Part shown: piece after piece, positions 43,967-52,661 of the stretch | Layout: every line of letters begins with the position of its first letter | How positions within the stretch are numbered: the stretch's first letter is position 1 | Assembly (NCBI GenBank): GCA_910588505.1 | Contig: CAJUPQ010000011.1 | Coordinates: 1 to 64,000, forward strand | Length of the DNA: 64,000 nucleotides | DNA from: an uncultured Hungatella sp. | GTDB lineage: Bacteria; Bacillota; Clostridia; Lachnospirales; Lachnospiraceae | Reading direction: 5' to 3' | Program-made: the position numbers and the translations under genes | Notes under the pieces: generated by a model | Seen by the model: the letters and a program-made list of their open reading frames with translations, nothing else | What the model was told of the DNA's origin: nothing | Database searches by the model: none

Positions 43967-44926
43967 ATGGCTGATACAGAACAAACAGCTATGAAAAAGA
44001 CAAATGATCATACCCAGGAAGTAAGCATCGAATCAGCTCAATCCGATATAAAAAGTTTGATATATGTTGTGCGTAACCGGCAGGTTATGATAGATAGTGA
44101 TTTAGCGATGCTGTATCAAGTCGAGACTAAGGTATTTAATCAGGCAGTAAAGAGGAATATAGCACGTTTCCCTGATAATTTTAGGTTTCAACTTAATAAA
44201 GATGAATTTGAATCTTTGAGGTCACAATTTGTGACCTCAAAGAAAGATACAAACAAAGGCGGGCGCAGATATTTACCATATGTTTTTACAGAACAGGGAA
44301 TTGCAATGTTGTCGGCTGTCCTAAGAAGTGATACTGCAATTCAAATTAGTATTAACATTATGAATGCTTTTGTGGAAATGCGGCGTTTTATTTCTAGTAA
44401 TGCCCTGCTTTTTGAACGTATCAGCACAGTTGAATTGCGGCAGTTAGAATATCAGAAACAGACAGACAAGAAACTAGAGCAGATATTTGAATACATATCC
44501 GAGCATGAGGAATCTAGTCAAAAGATATTTTTTGACGGACAGATTTATGACGCATTCAGTCTTATAGTAAATCTAATTCAAAAAGCGGATAAAGATATTA
44601 CTCTGATAGACGGATATGTGGACATTGGGACATTGAATCTACTTTCAAAGAAAAAGTCTGATGTTGTAGTGACAATTTACACACAAAAACAGACGAAACT
44701 GACAAAAACAGATATTAAGAATTTTAATGCGCAATACCCGGCATTAAAAATAAAATATACCAAAGCATTCCATGACAGATTTTTAATTCTTGACCAAAGG
44801 ATAGCTTATCATGTAGGAGCATCTTTGAAAGATGCAGGAAAGAGATGTTTTGGCATCAACCTTATTCAAGATGGAGGAGTCGTTAAGGATATATTACAGA
44901 GGTTAGAACTGGAAACGGAAGAATAA
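43967..44926 (+). CDS. ORF6N domain protein
   Basis: This 319-residue protein has an N-terminal ORF6N/KilA-N-type DNA-binding domain of phage origin (about 28-115; NRQVMIDSDLAMLYQVETK, YVFTEQGIAMLSAVL), a helical linker, and a C-terminal domain (about 180-310) with HDRFLILDQ recalling a phospholipase-D-like fold. Such proteins are common as solitary cargo genes. ATG 43967 follows GGAAAGGA. It is set exactly between two 13-bp direct repeats, and its stop codon touches the right repeat, so it looks like an inserted unit. Confidence 0.85.
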   Translation: MADTEQTAMKKTNDHTQEVSIESAQSDIKSLIYVVRNRQVMIDSDLAMLYQVETKVFNQAVKRNIARFPDNFRFQLNKDEFESLRSQFVTSKKDTNKGGRRYLPYVFTEQGIAMLSAVLRSDTAIQISINIMNAFVEMRRFISSNALLFERISTVELRQLEYQKQTDKKLEQIFEYISEHEESSQKIFFDGQIYDAFSLIVNLIQKADKDITLIDGYVDIGTLNLLSKKKSDVVVTIYTQKQTKLTKTDIKNFNAQYPALKIKYTKAFHDRFLILDQRIAYHVGASLKDAGKRCFGINLIQDGGVVKDILQRLELETEE

Positions 44927-44939
44927 TAACGTGCTGTCA
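44927..44939 (+). repeat. right direct repeat flanking the ORF6N module
   Basis: TAACGTGCTGTCA begins directly after the ORF6N stop codon and copies 43897-43909 exactly. The pth ribosome site follows within 30 bp. Confidence 0.85.
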
Positions 44940-44976
44940 TAAATCATCAGCAATGAGAATAAGGAGCAGAAAAGGG

Positions 44977-45564
44977 ATGTATATTATAGCAGGACTGGGG
45001 AATCCGGGGAAGCAGTACGAGAATACGAGACATAACGTGGGATTTGGTGTGATCGATATCCTGGCGGACCGCATGGGCATCTGCGTGGATGAGAAAAAGC
45101 ATAAAGGGCTGTGCGGGAGAGGCGTGCTAAAGGGGCAGAAGGTGGTGCTGTTAAAACCGCAGACCTTCATGAATCTCAGCGGCGAGAGCGTCCGGGCGGC
45201 GGCGGATTTTTATAAGGTGGACCAGGAACAGATCCTGGTGATCTATGATGACGTGAGCCTTGAGCCGGGGCAGCTTCGGATCCGTGGGAAAGGGAGCGCA
45301 GGGGGCCACAACGGGATCAAGAATCTCATCGCCCACTTGGGGACCCAGGAATTTCCGAGAGTGAAAGTGGGAGTTGGGGAAAAGCCGAAGAGCATGGACT
45401 TGGCCGACTATGTGCTGAGCCGTTTTTCCAAAGGGGAGCAGGAGCTGATGGAGGAAGCCTTTAAAAACGCGGCGGACGCGGCGGCCATGATCATCAGCCA
45501 GGGGTTGGAGGACGCGATGAACCATTTTAACGGAAAACGAAAAGCGGAAGAACCGCGCAAATGA
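44977..45564 (+). CDS. pth: peptidyl-tRNA hydrolase
   Basis: This 195-residue enzyme matches Pth throughout: MYIIAGLGNPGKQYENTRHN with the catalytic His at the end of that stretch, LKPQTFMNLSGESV, YDDVSLEPGQLRIRGKGSAGGHNG. It recycles peptidyl-tRNAs dropped by ribosomes and is essential. ATG 44977 is chosen over 44953 because the family begins at MYIIAGLGNP; AAGGAG and AAAGGG precede it. It is followed by mfd, as in many Firmicutes. Confidence 0.95.
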   Translation: MYIIAGLGNPGKQYENTRHNVGFGVIDILADRMGICVDEKKHKGLCGRGVLKGQKVVLLKPQTFMNLSGESVRAAADFYKVDQEQILVIYDDVSLEPGQLRIRGKGSAGGHNGIKNLIAHLGTQEFPRVKVGVGEKPKSMDLADYVLSRFSKGEQELMEEAFKNAADAAAMIISQGLEDAMNHFNGKRKAEEPRK

Positions 45565-45587
45565 TCGCAGACGGGAAAGGGGAACAC

Positions 45588-48500
45588 ATGAGCAGGGTAT
45601 TTGCGAATCCGCTGACAGAACTGGCGGAATATGAGGAGATGAACCAGGACTTAAACCGGGGAAACGGTCCGGTCCAGATCAGCGGCTGCATGGATTCACA
45701 GAAGGTCCATCTGATGGAGGAGGCAGGGGAGCGCTTACGCTGGAAACTGGTGGTGACCTATGATGATTCCAGGGCAAAAGAGATCTATGAGGATTTTAAA
45801 TGCTTTCGAAACAGCGTATACCTGTACCCTTCCAGGGATCTTTTGTTCTACACCGCGGACATTCACGGCAATCTGCTGACAAAGCAGAGGCTGCAGGTGC
45901 TAAAGCATTTAATTGAGGATGATGACGGCGTGGTAGTCACCACTCTGGACGGGCTGATGGACCATCTTCTCCCTCTTTGGGCTGTGAAGGAACAGATCCT
46001 CACAGTAAAAACAGGGGAAGCCATTGACGTGGAGAGGTGGAAGGAGCTGCTGGTGGACCTGGGGTACGAGCGGATGCCTCAGGTGGACGGTATGGGTCAG
46101 TTTTCCATAAGGGGCGGGATCATCGACGTGTTTCCCCTGACCGAGGAGCTGCCCTTTCGGATCGAGCTGTGGGATGATGAGGTGGACTCGATCAGGACTT
46201 TTGACCTGGAAAGCCAGCGGTCTGTGGAGCAGGTGGAGGAAGCGGTTCTCTATCCGGCCACAGAGCAGGCCCTTAAGAGAGAACAGCTGAAACAGGGCAT
46301 TGACCGCATAAAAGAGGCCGGGCTTAAGCAGGAAAAGCTTTTCAGGAAGCAGATGAAGACCGAGGAGGCCCACCGGATCTTTTCTATAGTAAAAGAATTT
46401 ACCGAGGGACTGGAACAGGGGTTCAGTGTCAGCGGGCTGGACAGCTATCTGACCTATTTTTGCCAGGACACCGTATCATTTCAGCAGTATTTTCCAGAAG
46501 AAGACACGGCTATTTTCTTAGACGAGCCGGCCAGGCTGAAGGAAAAGGGGGAGACGGTGGAGGCGGAATTTCGGGAGAGCATGGTCACTCGTCTGGAAAA
46601 GGGGTATCTTCTGCCGGAACAGACCAGCCTTCTGTACACCGTGAAGGAGACCCTTGCCAGGCTGTTGACACCCCGGACGGTCATGGTCACAGGGCTGGAG
46701 CAGAGGCTGTCCGGGATGACGGCCAAGAACCGATACGGTATCCAGGCAAAAAACATCAATTCCTATCAAAATGGTTTTGAGCTTCTGATCAAAGATCTGA
46801 AGCGGTGGAAGCGGGAAAAGTACCGGGTGGTGCTTTTGTCCGGTTCCCACACCAGGGCAAAGCGTCTGGCAGGAGATCTAAGAGAGTATGAGCTTAGCAC
46901 GTTTTTTTCGGAGGAGGAAACTCCCCGGGTAAAGCCGGGAGAACTTCTGGTGACCTACGGCAATCTTCACAGGGGGTTTGAGTATCCTCAGATCAAGTTT
47001 GTGGTCATCACCGAGGGCGATATGTTCGGCGCTGCCAGGAAGAAGCGGAGACGGAAGCAGACATCCTATGAGGGCAGGAAGATACAGAGCTTTACCGAGC
47101 TGTCCGTAGGGGATTATGTGGTCCATGAAGAGCATGGCCTGGGTATCTACCGGGGGATTGAGAAGATCGAGCAGGACCACATTGTCAAGGACTACTTAAA
47201 GATCGAGTACGCGGACGGAGGAAATCTGTATCTTCTGGCTACCAGGCTGGACGGGATCCAGAAGTACGCAGGGGCGGACGCCAAGGCTCCCAAGTTAAAC
47301 AAGCTGGGCGGGGAACAGTGGAAGAGGACGAAAGCCAAGGTCAAGGGAGCGGTTAAGGAGATCGCCAGAGAGCTGGTGGAGCTGTACGCGGCCAGGCAGG
47401 AGACGGCGGGATTTCAGTACAGCCAGGACTCGGTCTGGCAGAGGGAGTTTGAGGAGCTGTTTCCCTATGAGGAGACGGACGATCAGCTGGATGCCATCGA
47501 GGCCACCAAAAAGGACATGGAAAGCCGGAAGATCATGGACCGGCTTATCTGCGGAGACGTGGGGTACGGCAAGACGGAGATCGCCCTTCGGGCCGCGTTT
47601 AAAGCCATACAGGACAGCAAACAGGTGGTCTATCTGGTGCCAACCACCATTCTGGCCCAGCAGCATTACAATACGTTTGTCCAGCGAATGAAAGATTTTC
47701 CAGTGAGAGTGGATCTGATGTCCAGGTTCCGCAGCAGCGCGGAACAGAAGAAGACCTTGACAGATCTGAAAAAAGGGCTGGTGGATGTAGTCATCGGAAC
47801 CCATCGGGTGCTTTCCAAGGACGTGGCCTTTAAAGATCTGGGGCTTCTCATCATTGACGAGGAGCAGCGGTTCGGAGTGGCGCACAAAGAAAAGATCAAG
47901 CAGCTGAAAGAGAACATCGACGTGCTGACATTGACTGCCACGCCGATTCCAAGAACTCTTCACATGAGTCTGGTGGGGATCCGGGATATGAGCGTTTTAG
48001 AGGAGCCGCCGGTGGACCGGGTACCGATCCAGACCTATGTGATGGAGTACAATGACGAGATGGTGAGGGAGGCCATCAACCGGGAGCTGGCCCGGCATGG
48101 GCAGGTGTACTATGTGTATAACCGGGTTCATGATATTGACGAGGTGGCAGGCCATGTAGCCCAGCTGGTGCCAGGGGCCACGGTGGTATTTGCCCACGGA
48201 CAGATGAATGAGCGGCAGCTGGAAAAGATCATGTTTGATTTTGTCAACGGAGATATTGACGTGCTGGTGTCCACCACCATCATTGAGACCGGGCTGGATA
48301 TCCCCAATGCCAACACCATGATCATCCACGACGCGGACCGCATGGGGCTGTCCCAGCTGTATCAGCTTCGGGGGCGGGTCGGGCGGTCCAACCGGGTATC
48401 CTACGCCTTTCTGATGTATAAGAGAGACAAGATGCTGAAGGAAGAGGCGGAAAAACGGCTCCAGGCCATCAGGGAGTTTACGGAGCTGGGCTCCGGCATC

Positions 48501-49148
48501 AAGATCGCCATGCGGGATCTGGAGATCCGGGGGGCGGGCAATGTGCTGGGAGCGGAGCAGCACGGCCACATGGAGGCTGTAGGGTATGACTTGTACTGTA
48601 AGCTGTTAAATCAGGCAGTACAGGCCCTGAAAGGCAAACGGGTGGAGGAGGAAGACTTTCAGACTGTGGTGGACTGCGATATCAACGCCTACATTCCGGC
48701 AGGGTATATTAAAAATGAGTATCAGAAGCTGGATATCTACAAGCGGATCTCAGCCATTGAGAATGAGGATGAGTACATGGATATGCAGGATGAGCTCATA
48801 GACCGGTTCGGGGAGCTGCCAAAGGCTGTGGAAAATCTGCTGAAAGTAGCGTATGTAAAGGCTTTGGCCCATCGGGTGTATATGACAGAGGTGAATATTA
48901 ACCGCCAGGAGATCCGCATGACCTTGTACCCGAAAGCCAGGCTGGATATGGAAGGACTGCCCCGGCTGATCGCGGACTATCAGGGAACCCTTAAGGTTCG
49001 GACCGGGGAAATTCCAGGCTTTTTCTATCAGGAGAGAAGCGCGAAGAACCGGGACAGCATAAAGATGATGGAGAAGGCGGAGGAGATCCTGGGAAGAATG
49101 GGGGAATTGGCGCTGACCGGCGAAGAGAACAGGACAGTGGAGGTATGA
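45588..49148 (+). CDS. mfd: transcription-repair coupling factor
   Basis: This 1186-residue protein has the full Mfd plan: UvrB-like N-terminal region (about 1-300), the CarD-like RNA polymerase interaction domain (about 465-535; ELSVGDYVVHEEHGLGIYRG), RecG-type translocase (GDVGYGKTEIALRAAF Walker A, DEEQRFGV), helicase motifs (IIETGLDIPNANTMI, QLRGRVGRS), and a C-terminal regulatory domain. It removes stalled polymerase at lesions and recruits UvrA. ATG 45588 has AAAGGGG upstream; ATG 45561 overlaps the pth stop and would add 9 residues. Confidence 0.95.
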   Translation: MSRVFANPLTELAEYEEMNQDLNRGNGPVQISGCMDSQKVHLMEEAGERLRWKLVVTYDDSRAKEIYEDFKCFRNSVYLYPSRDLLFYTADIHGNLLTKQRLQVLKHLIEDDDGVVVTTLDGLMDHLLPLWAVKEQILTVKTGEAIDVERWKELLVDLGYERMPQVDGMGQFSIRGGIIDVFPLTEELPFRIELWDDEVDSIRTFDLESQRSVEQVEEAVLYPATEQALKREQLKQGIDRIKEAGLKQEKLFRKQMKTEEAHRIFSIVKEFTEGLEQGFSVSGLDSYLTYFCQDTVSFQQYFPEEDTAIFLDEPARLKEKGETVEAEFRESMVTRLEKGYLLPEQTSLLYTVKETLARLLTPRTVMVTGLEQRLSGMTAKNRYGIQAKNINSYQNGFELLIKDLKRWKREKYRVVLLSGSHTRAKRLAGDLREYELSTFFSEEETPRVKPGELLVTYGNLHRGFEYPQIKFVVITEGDMFGAARKKRRRKQTSYEGRKIQSFTELSVGDYVVHEEHGLGIYRGIEKIEQDHIVKDYLKIEYADGGNLYLLATRLDGIQKYAGADAKAPKLNKLGGEQWKRTKAKVKGAVKEIARELVELYAARQETAGFQYSQDSVWQREFEELFPYEETDDQLDAIEATKKDMESRKIMDRLICGDVGYGKTEIALRAAFKAIQDSKQVVYLVPTTILAQQHYNTFVQRMKDFPVRVDLMSRFRSSAEQKKTLTDLKKGLVDVVIGTHRVLSKDVAFKDLGLLIIDEEQRFGVAHKEKIKQLKENIDVLTLTATPIPRTLHMSLVGIRDMSVLEEPPVDRVPIQTYVMEYNDEMVREAINRELARHGQVYYVYNRVHDIDEVAGHVAQLVPGATVVFAHGQMNERQLEKIMFDFVNGDIDVLVSTTIIETGLDIPNANTMIIHDADRMGLSQLYQLRGRVGRSNRVSYAFLMYKRDKMLKEEAEKRLQAIREFTELGSGIKIAMRDLEIRGAGNVLGAEQHGHMEAVGYDLYCKLLNQAVQALKGKRVEEEDFQTVVDCDINAYIPAGYIKNEYQKLDIYKRISAIENEDEYMDMQDELIDRFGELPKAVENLLKVAYVKALAHRVYMTEVNINRQEIRMTLYPKARLDMEGLPRLIADYQGTLKVRTGEIPGFFYQERSAKNRDSIKMMEKAEEILGRMGELALTGEENRTVEV

Positions 49149-49201
49149 CAGATCTCCCTGCCCAAGGCGGGCCCATAGATCACGGAGATGCGCCCGGTTA
49201 C

Positions 49202-49240
49202 AAAAAATGCCAGCCTTACCGCAATGGAAAGGCTGGCATT
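49202..49240. terminator. terminator between mfd and the unknown minus-strand gene
   Basis: AATGCCAGCCTT (49206-49217) pairs perfectly with AAGGCTGGCATT (49229-49240). On the minus strand the stem runs into a T-run, so it mainly ends the gene at 49263. Confidence 0.85.
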
Positions 49241-49262
49241 CATTCGCTTAAATGAAACGGGT

Positions 49263-49883
49263 TTATTTGTGCTGTGCGTAATAATCGTCAAACAGCTTGT
49301 TAACTGCTTCGTGGGTGTCGCCGCAGATAGATGGCAGGGAACCGCCCCAAGCATCCTCGGCCTGGCTGAATCCCTTCTCAACAGCTGCCTGGAACTTCTT
49401 CATCTTCTCCGGATCATCGCCTGCCAGAGCGGAAGCGAAATCAAAGATCCTCTGGGAAGTGTTCTTAACGCCCCAGAAACCGTCCTCGGAGATAGCCTCC
49501 TGAGCCTCTGCCTTTGTCTTGGCGTCTACGGTGTAGTTGCCGCTGGCCATCATCTTCCAGAAATCGTCCCCGTTTGCCATGGAAACGTTGATCCCCTGCT
49601 TCTGGAAGTTCTGAACCATCATGTTGGTGAAGCGGCTCATCTGGTTGTTTAAGTCATCTTTCAGGCTCTTAACCAGAGCAGCTCTCTCGGAGTCGCTCAT
49701 CTTGGATGTAACTTTGGTGTCGCTGCTGAGCTCAACCCGGTCTACGTCCGGTTTCTTCTCAGTATCCTTGCTGGCGGAAGCGTCGGCAACCTGCTTGTCA
49801 GCAACAGCGGCAACCGCGGATGCCGACTTGGTCTGTGTTGGCTGGCTGTAAAGCCTCATGGCCATATCCTGGTCAACTCTCAT
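49263..49883 (-). CDS. unknown soluble protein, probably well expressed
   Basis: This 206-residue protein has a disordered Ala/Lys/Asp-rich N-terminus (about 1-60; QTKSASAVAAVADKQVADAS) and an ordered helical C-terminal part (about 65-206; ISEDGFWGVKNTSQRIFDFA). No signal peptide or membrane helix is seen. I do not recognise the family. AAAGGAGG precedes the ATG; a TTTACC-N17-TATACT promoter and a strong terminator suggest a well-expressed single gene. Confidence 0.7.
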   Translation of the reverse strand: MRVDQDMAMRLYSQPTQTKSASAVAAVADKQVADASASKDTEKKPDVDRVELSSDTKVTSKMSDSERAALVKSLKDDLNNQMSRFTNMMVQNFQKQGINVSMANGDDFWKMMASGNYTVDAKTKAEAQEAISEDGFWGVKNTSQRIFDFASALAGDDPEKMKKFQAAVEKGFSQAEDAWGGSLPSICGDTHEAVNKLFDDYYAQHK

Positions 49884-49909
49884 AATATCCTCCTTTTCAA
49901 TCAGATCAA

Positions 49910-49938
49910 AGTATAGGTAAGTGCATAGTGCAGGTAAA
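49910..49938 (-). promoter_or_regulatory. promoter of the unknown minus-strand gene
   Basis: On the minus strand TTTACC (49938-49933) and TATACT (49915-49910) are 17 bp apart. Confidence 0.6.
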
Positions 49939-49999
49939 GTGAGTTTATATAAATCATATCGGCGTATTCACAGGAAAAATAAGGATAGCGCAGGGAAAA

Positions 50000-50063
50000 T
50001 GTGGATATTGCCTTGAGATTTGGGAGAAAATGTGGATAACAGAAGAGGGGCGGCTGTGGAAAA
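50000..50063 (+). promoter_or_regulatory. cluster of three DnaA-box-like sequences
   Basis: TGTGGATAT (50000-50008), TGTGGATAA (50031-50039, exact complement of the TTATCCACA consensus) and TGTGGAAAA (50055-50063) lie in one orientation between two divergent promoters. dnaA is not here, so this is not clearly oriC. Confidence 0.4.
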
Positions 50064-50116
50064 AAATGACTTTGGAGAAAGTTTAGAATCATTTTAGAAA
50101 TGAGCAGGTTGAAGTA

Positions 50117-50125
50117 TGATATAAT
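50117..50125 (+). promoter_or_regulatory. extended -10 promoter of the two-component operon
   Basis: TGATATAAT (50117-50125) is a perfect extended -10; the -35 position is weak. Confidence 0.5.
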
Positions 50126-50270
50126 TTAGGAAGCACGCTGATGCGCGCAGGTCCGCAGCCTGACGGTTGGAGACAAATGATAAAAAACGTATTACAGGCA
50201 GAGCCGGGATGAGATGACGGATTACATCCGGCGGCACCTTGATTTCACAGGAGGAAAGGACAGAGTTGCC

Positions 50271-51788
50271 ATGAAGATTAAGACCCGTTTAGGGATTGCG
50301 TTCCTTACCATAACACTGGTTCCCATGTTTTTGATCTATCTGGCTTTCAGCGTTCTGACCAATTATCAGATACGGGCATTTCGGGAGTCCCATGGTCTTA
50401 CGGAGCCTGTGGATCTGCTTTCCGGAAACACCATCCAGATTTTTAACCGTCTGACCCAGAGCAATCAGAAAGCGATACAGGAGAAACTGGAGAAGGACCC
50501 GGACAGCTTTGCGGATCCGAATTACCTGGATTCCATCAATCAGGAACTGAACGCGAAATACGCCTATCTCATCGTCCGAAGAGGAGACCAGTTCATATAT
50601 TCCGGCATTACTCAGGAAAACTCTGACATATACCGCCACCTTTCCAACTATGATGAGTCAGACACCACCCTTTTGGAAGGGGGGATCTACCTGGACGGAG
50701 AGACGCAGCATCTGATCAAGCAGCTGGATTTTAAGTACAGCGACGGTGTGAAGGGAACCGTGTTTATCATATCCAGCATCGATGATTTCGTCCCCGAAGT
50801 TAAATCCATGTTCGTGGAGATATTGATTTCCGGGATCATGATCCTGATGTTTACAGGGATCATACTGACAGGCTGGGTGTATAAATCTCTTCTGGCCCCC
50901 CTAAACAAGCTGCAGCTTGCCACCAATGAGATCAAAAACGGGAACCTGGATTTTACGCTGGATGTGGATATGGATAACGGCGACGAGATCAGCCAACTGT
51001 GCCAGGATTTTGAGGAGATGAGGATGCGGCTGAAAGAGTCCACGGAGGAGAAGGTTCAGTATGATAAGGAGAGTAAGGAGCTGATCAGCAATATTTCCCA
51101 TGATTTGAAGACTCCCATCACCGCCATAAAGGGATATGTGGAGGGGATCTTAGACGGCGTGGCTTCTTCCCCGGAAAAGCTGGATAAATATATCAGAACC
51201 ATATATAATAAAGCGAATGACATGGACCGGCTCATTGATGAGCTGACCTTTTATTCCAAGATCGACACCAACAAGATACCGTACACATTTTCCAAGATTA
51301 ATGTGGCCAACTATTTTCGGGACTGTGTGGAGGAAGTAGGGCTGGAGCTGGACTCCAACAATATTGAGCTGGGATATTTTAATTACGTGGACGAGGATGT
51401 GGTGGTCATTGCGGATGCGGAGCAGATGAAGCGGGTGGTGAATAACGTCATCAGCAACTCTGTAAAATATCTGGACAAAAAGCGGGGCATTATCAACATC
51501 CGGATCAAGGATGTAGGCGACTTTATCCAGGTGGAGATCGAGGATAACGGGCGTGGGATCGGGGCCAAAGATCTGCCTAATATCTTTGACAGGTTCTACC
51601 GCACAGATTCCTCCCGCAATTCTTCTAAAGGAGGAAGCGGAATCGGACTGTCTATTGTCCGAAAGATCATTGAGGATCACGGGGGCAAGATTTGGGCTAC
51701 CAGCAAAGAGGGCATCGGCACAGAGATCCATTTTGTGCTGAGAAAATACCAGGAGGTTATTCATGATGAAGAAGATCTTGATTATTGA
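50271..51788 (+). CDS. membrane sensor histidine kinase
   Basis: This 505-residue kinase has a first membrane helix (about 7-30), an outer sensor region (about 31-185), a second helix (about 186-210), a HAMP domain (about 212-262), HisKA with ISHDLKTPITAIKGYVEGI (phospho-His about 280) and a HATPase domain (DNGRGIG, FDRFYRTD, GSGIGLSIV). The signal is unknown. ATG 50271 (MKIKTRLGIAF) fits the membrane start; an in-frame ATG at 50214 has no ribosome site. It overlaps the response-regulator gene by 26 bp. Confidence 0.9.
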   Translation: MKIKTRLGIAFLTITLVPMFLIYLAFSVLTNYQIRAFRESHGLTEPVDLLSGNTIQIFNRLTQSNQKAIQEKLEKDPDSFADPNYLDSINQELNAKYAYLIVRRGDQFIYSGITQENSDIYRHLSNYDESDTTLLEGGIYLDGETQHLIKQLDFKYSDGVKGTVFIISSIDDFVPEVKSMFVEILISGIMILMFTGIILTGWVYKSLLAPLNKLQLATNEIKNGNLDFTLDVDMDNGDEISQLCQDFEEMRMRLKESTEEKVQYDKESKELISNISHDLKTPITAIKGYVEGILDGVASSPEKLDKYIRTIYNKANDMDRLIDELTFYSKIDTNKIPYTFSKINVANYFRDCVEEVGLELDSNNIELGYFNYVDEDVVVIADAEQMKRVVNNVISNSVKYLDKKRGIINIRIKDVGDFIQVEIEDNGRGIGAKDLPNIFDRFYRTDSSRNSSKGGSGIGLSIVRKIIEDHGGKIWATSKEGIGTEIHFVLRKYQEVIHDEEDLDY

Positions 51789-52455
51789 GGATGAGGAAAG
51801 CATCGCGGAGCTGGAGAAGGATTATCTGGAGCTGAGCGGCTTTGAGGTGGAGATCGACAATGACGGGGAGAGCGGGCTTATGAAGGCGCTCCAGGGGGAG
51901 TATGACTTGTTTGTACTTGATCTGATGCTTCCCGGGGTGGACGGGTTTGAGATCTGCCGGAAGGTGCGGGAGGTGAAGAATACGCCCATTATCATGGTGT
52001 CCGCCAAGAAGGAGGATATTGATAAGATAAGGGGCCTTGGCCTTGGAGCTGACGACTACATAACAAAGCCGTTCAGCCCCAGCGAGATGGTGGCTCGGGT
52101 GAAAGCTCATCTGGCCAGATACGAGAGACTGATCGGAAGCGGGATGCCGGATAATGAGATCATTGAGATGCGGGGCCTGAAGATCGATAAGACCGCCAGG
52201 CGGGTGTGGGTCAACGGAGAGGAGCGGAATTTTACCACCAAGGAGTTTGACCTGCTTACGTTCCTGGCACAGAATCCCAACCACGTGTACACCAAGGAGG
52301 AGCTGTTCAGCAAGATCTGGGATATGGAATCCATCGGGGATATTGCCACGGTGACCGTGCATATTAAAAAGATCCGGGAGAAGATCGAGTTTAACACGGC
52401 AAAGCCCCAGTATATTGAGACTATATGGGGAGTAGGGTATCGGTTCAAGGTGTGA
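51763..52455 (+). CDS. OmpR/PhoB-family response regulator
   Basis: This 230-residue regulator has a receiver domain (about 1-120; IIEDEE acidic pocket, phospho-Asp in FVLDLMLPGVDGFE, Lys in DYITKPFSP) and an OmpR winged helix (about 130-228; TTKEFDLLTFLAQNPNHVYTKEELFSKIW, VTVHIKKIREKI, WGVGYRFKV). It is the partner of the overlapping histidine kinase. Target genes are unknown. Confidence 0.94.
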   Translation: MMKKILIIEDEESIAELEKDYLELSGFEVEIDNDGESGLMKALQGEYDLFVLDLMLPGVDGFEICRKVREVKNTPIIMVSAKKEDIDKIRGLGLGADDYITKPFSPSEMVARVKAHLARYERLIGSGMPDNEIIEMRGLKIDKTARRVWVNGEERNFTTKEFDLLTFLAQNPNHVYTKEELFSKIWDMESIGDIATVTVHIKKIREKIEFNTAKPQYIETIWGVGYRFKV

Positions 52456-52474
52456 GTTTCAGTAAATTTTACGA

Positions 52475-52503
52475 TTGACATATGTATGGAGGTCTGCTAT
52501 AGT
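52475..52503 (+). promoter_or_regulatory. strong promoter of the DEAD-box helicase gene
   Basis: TTGACA (52475-52480) and TATAGT (52498-52503) are 17 bp apart, with TG at 52495-52496. The transcript should start near 52510. Confidence 0.82.
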
Positions 52504-52515
52504 TTACTAATGTGC

Positions 52516-52560
52516 AAAACGAGAAGATTCAGGGTCTGTCTTGAATGTTCTCGTTTTTTT
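52516..52560 (+). terminator. promoter-proximal terminator (candidate attenuator) in the helicase leader
   Basis: AAAACGAGAA (52516-52525) pairs with TTCTCGTTTT (52548-52557), and an inner ATTCA/TGAAT helix (52527-52531 with 52542-52546) follows a single mismatch. A T-run of seven ends it. It begins about 6 nt after the predicted start, 100 nt before the gene. Confidence 0.78.
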
Positions 52561-52593
52561 CCCTTAAAGGATCCGGATTTTTGGGCCGGACGC

Positions 52594-52628
52594 GTGAACG
52601 AGTATAAAGCAATAAAAACACCTTGGCG
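52594..52628 (+). promoter_or_regulatory. leader block shared with glgC
   Basis: GTGAACGAG (52594-52602), AGCA, then TTGGCG (52623-52628) repeat the order and spacing of 29913-29950 (29 against 32 nt between the ends). Confidence 0.5.
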
Positions 52629-52661
52629 GGAAAAGCCTGTCAGGCATAGAAAGGAAAATGA

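Noticed and set aside
50000..50063. Chromosome replication origin
   Set aside because: Only three boxes, no dnaA or dnaN gene and no AT-rich unwinding region identified nearby; kept only as a DnaA-box cluster.
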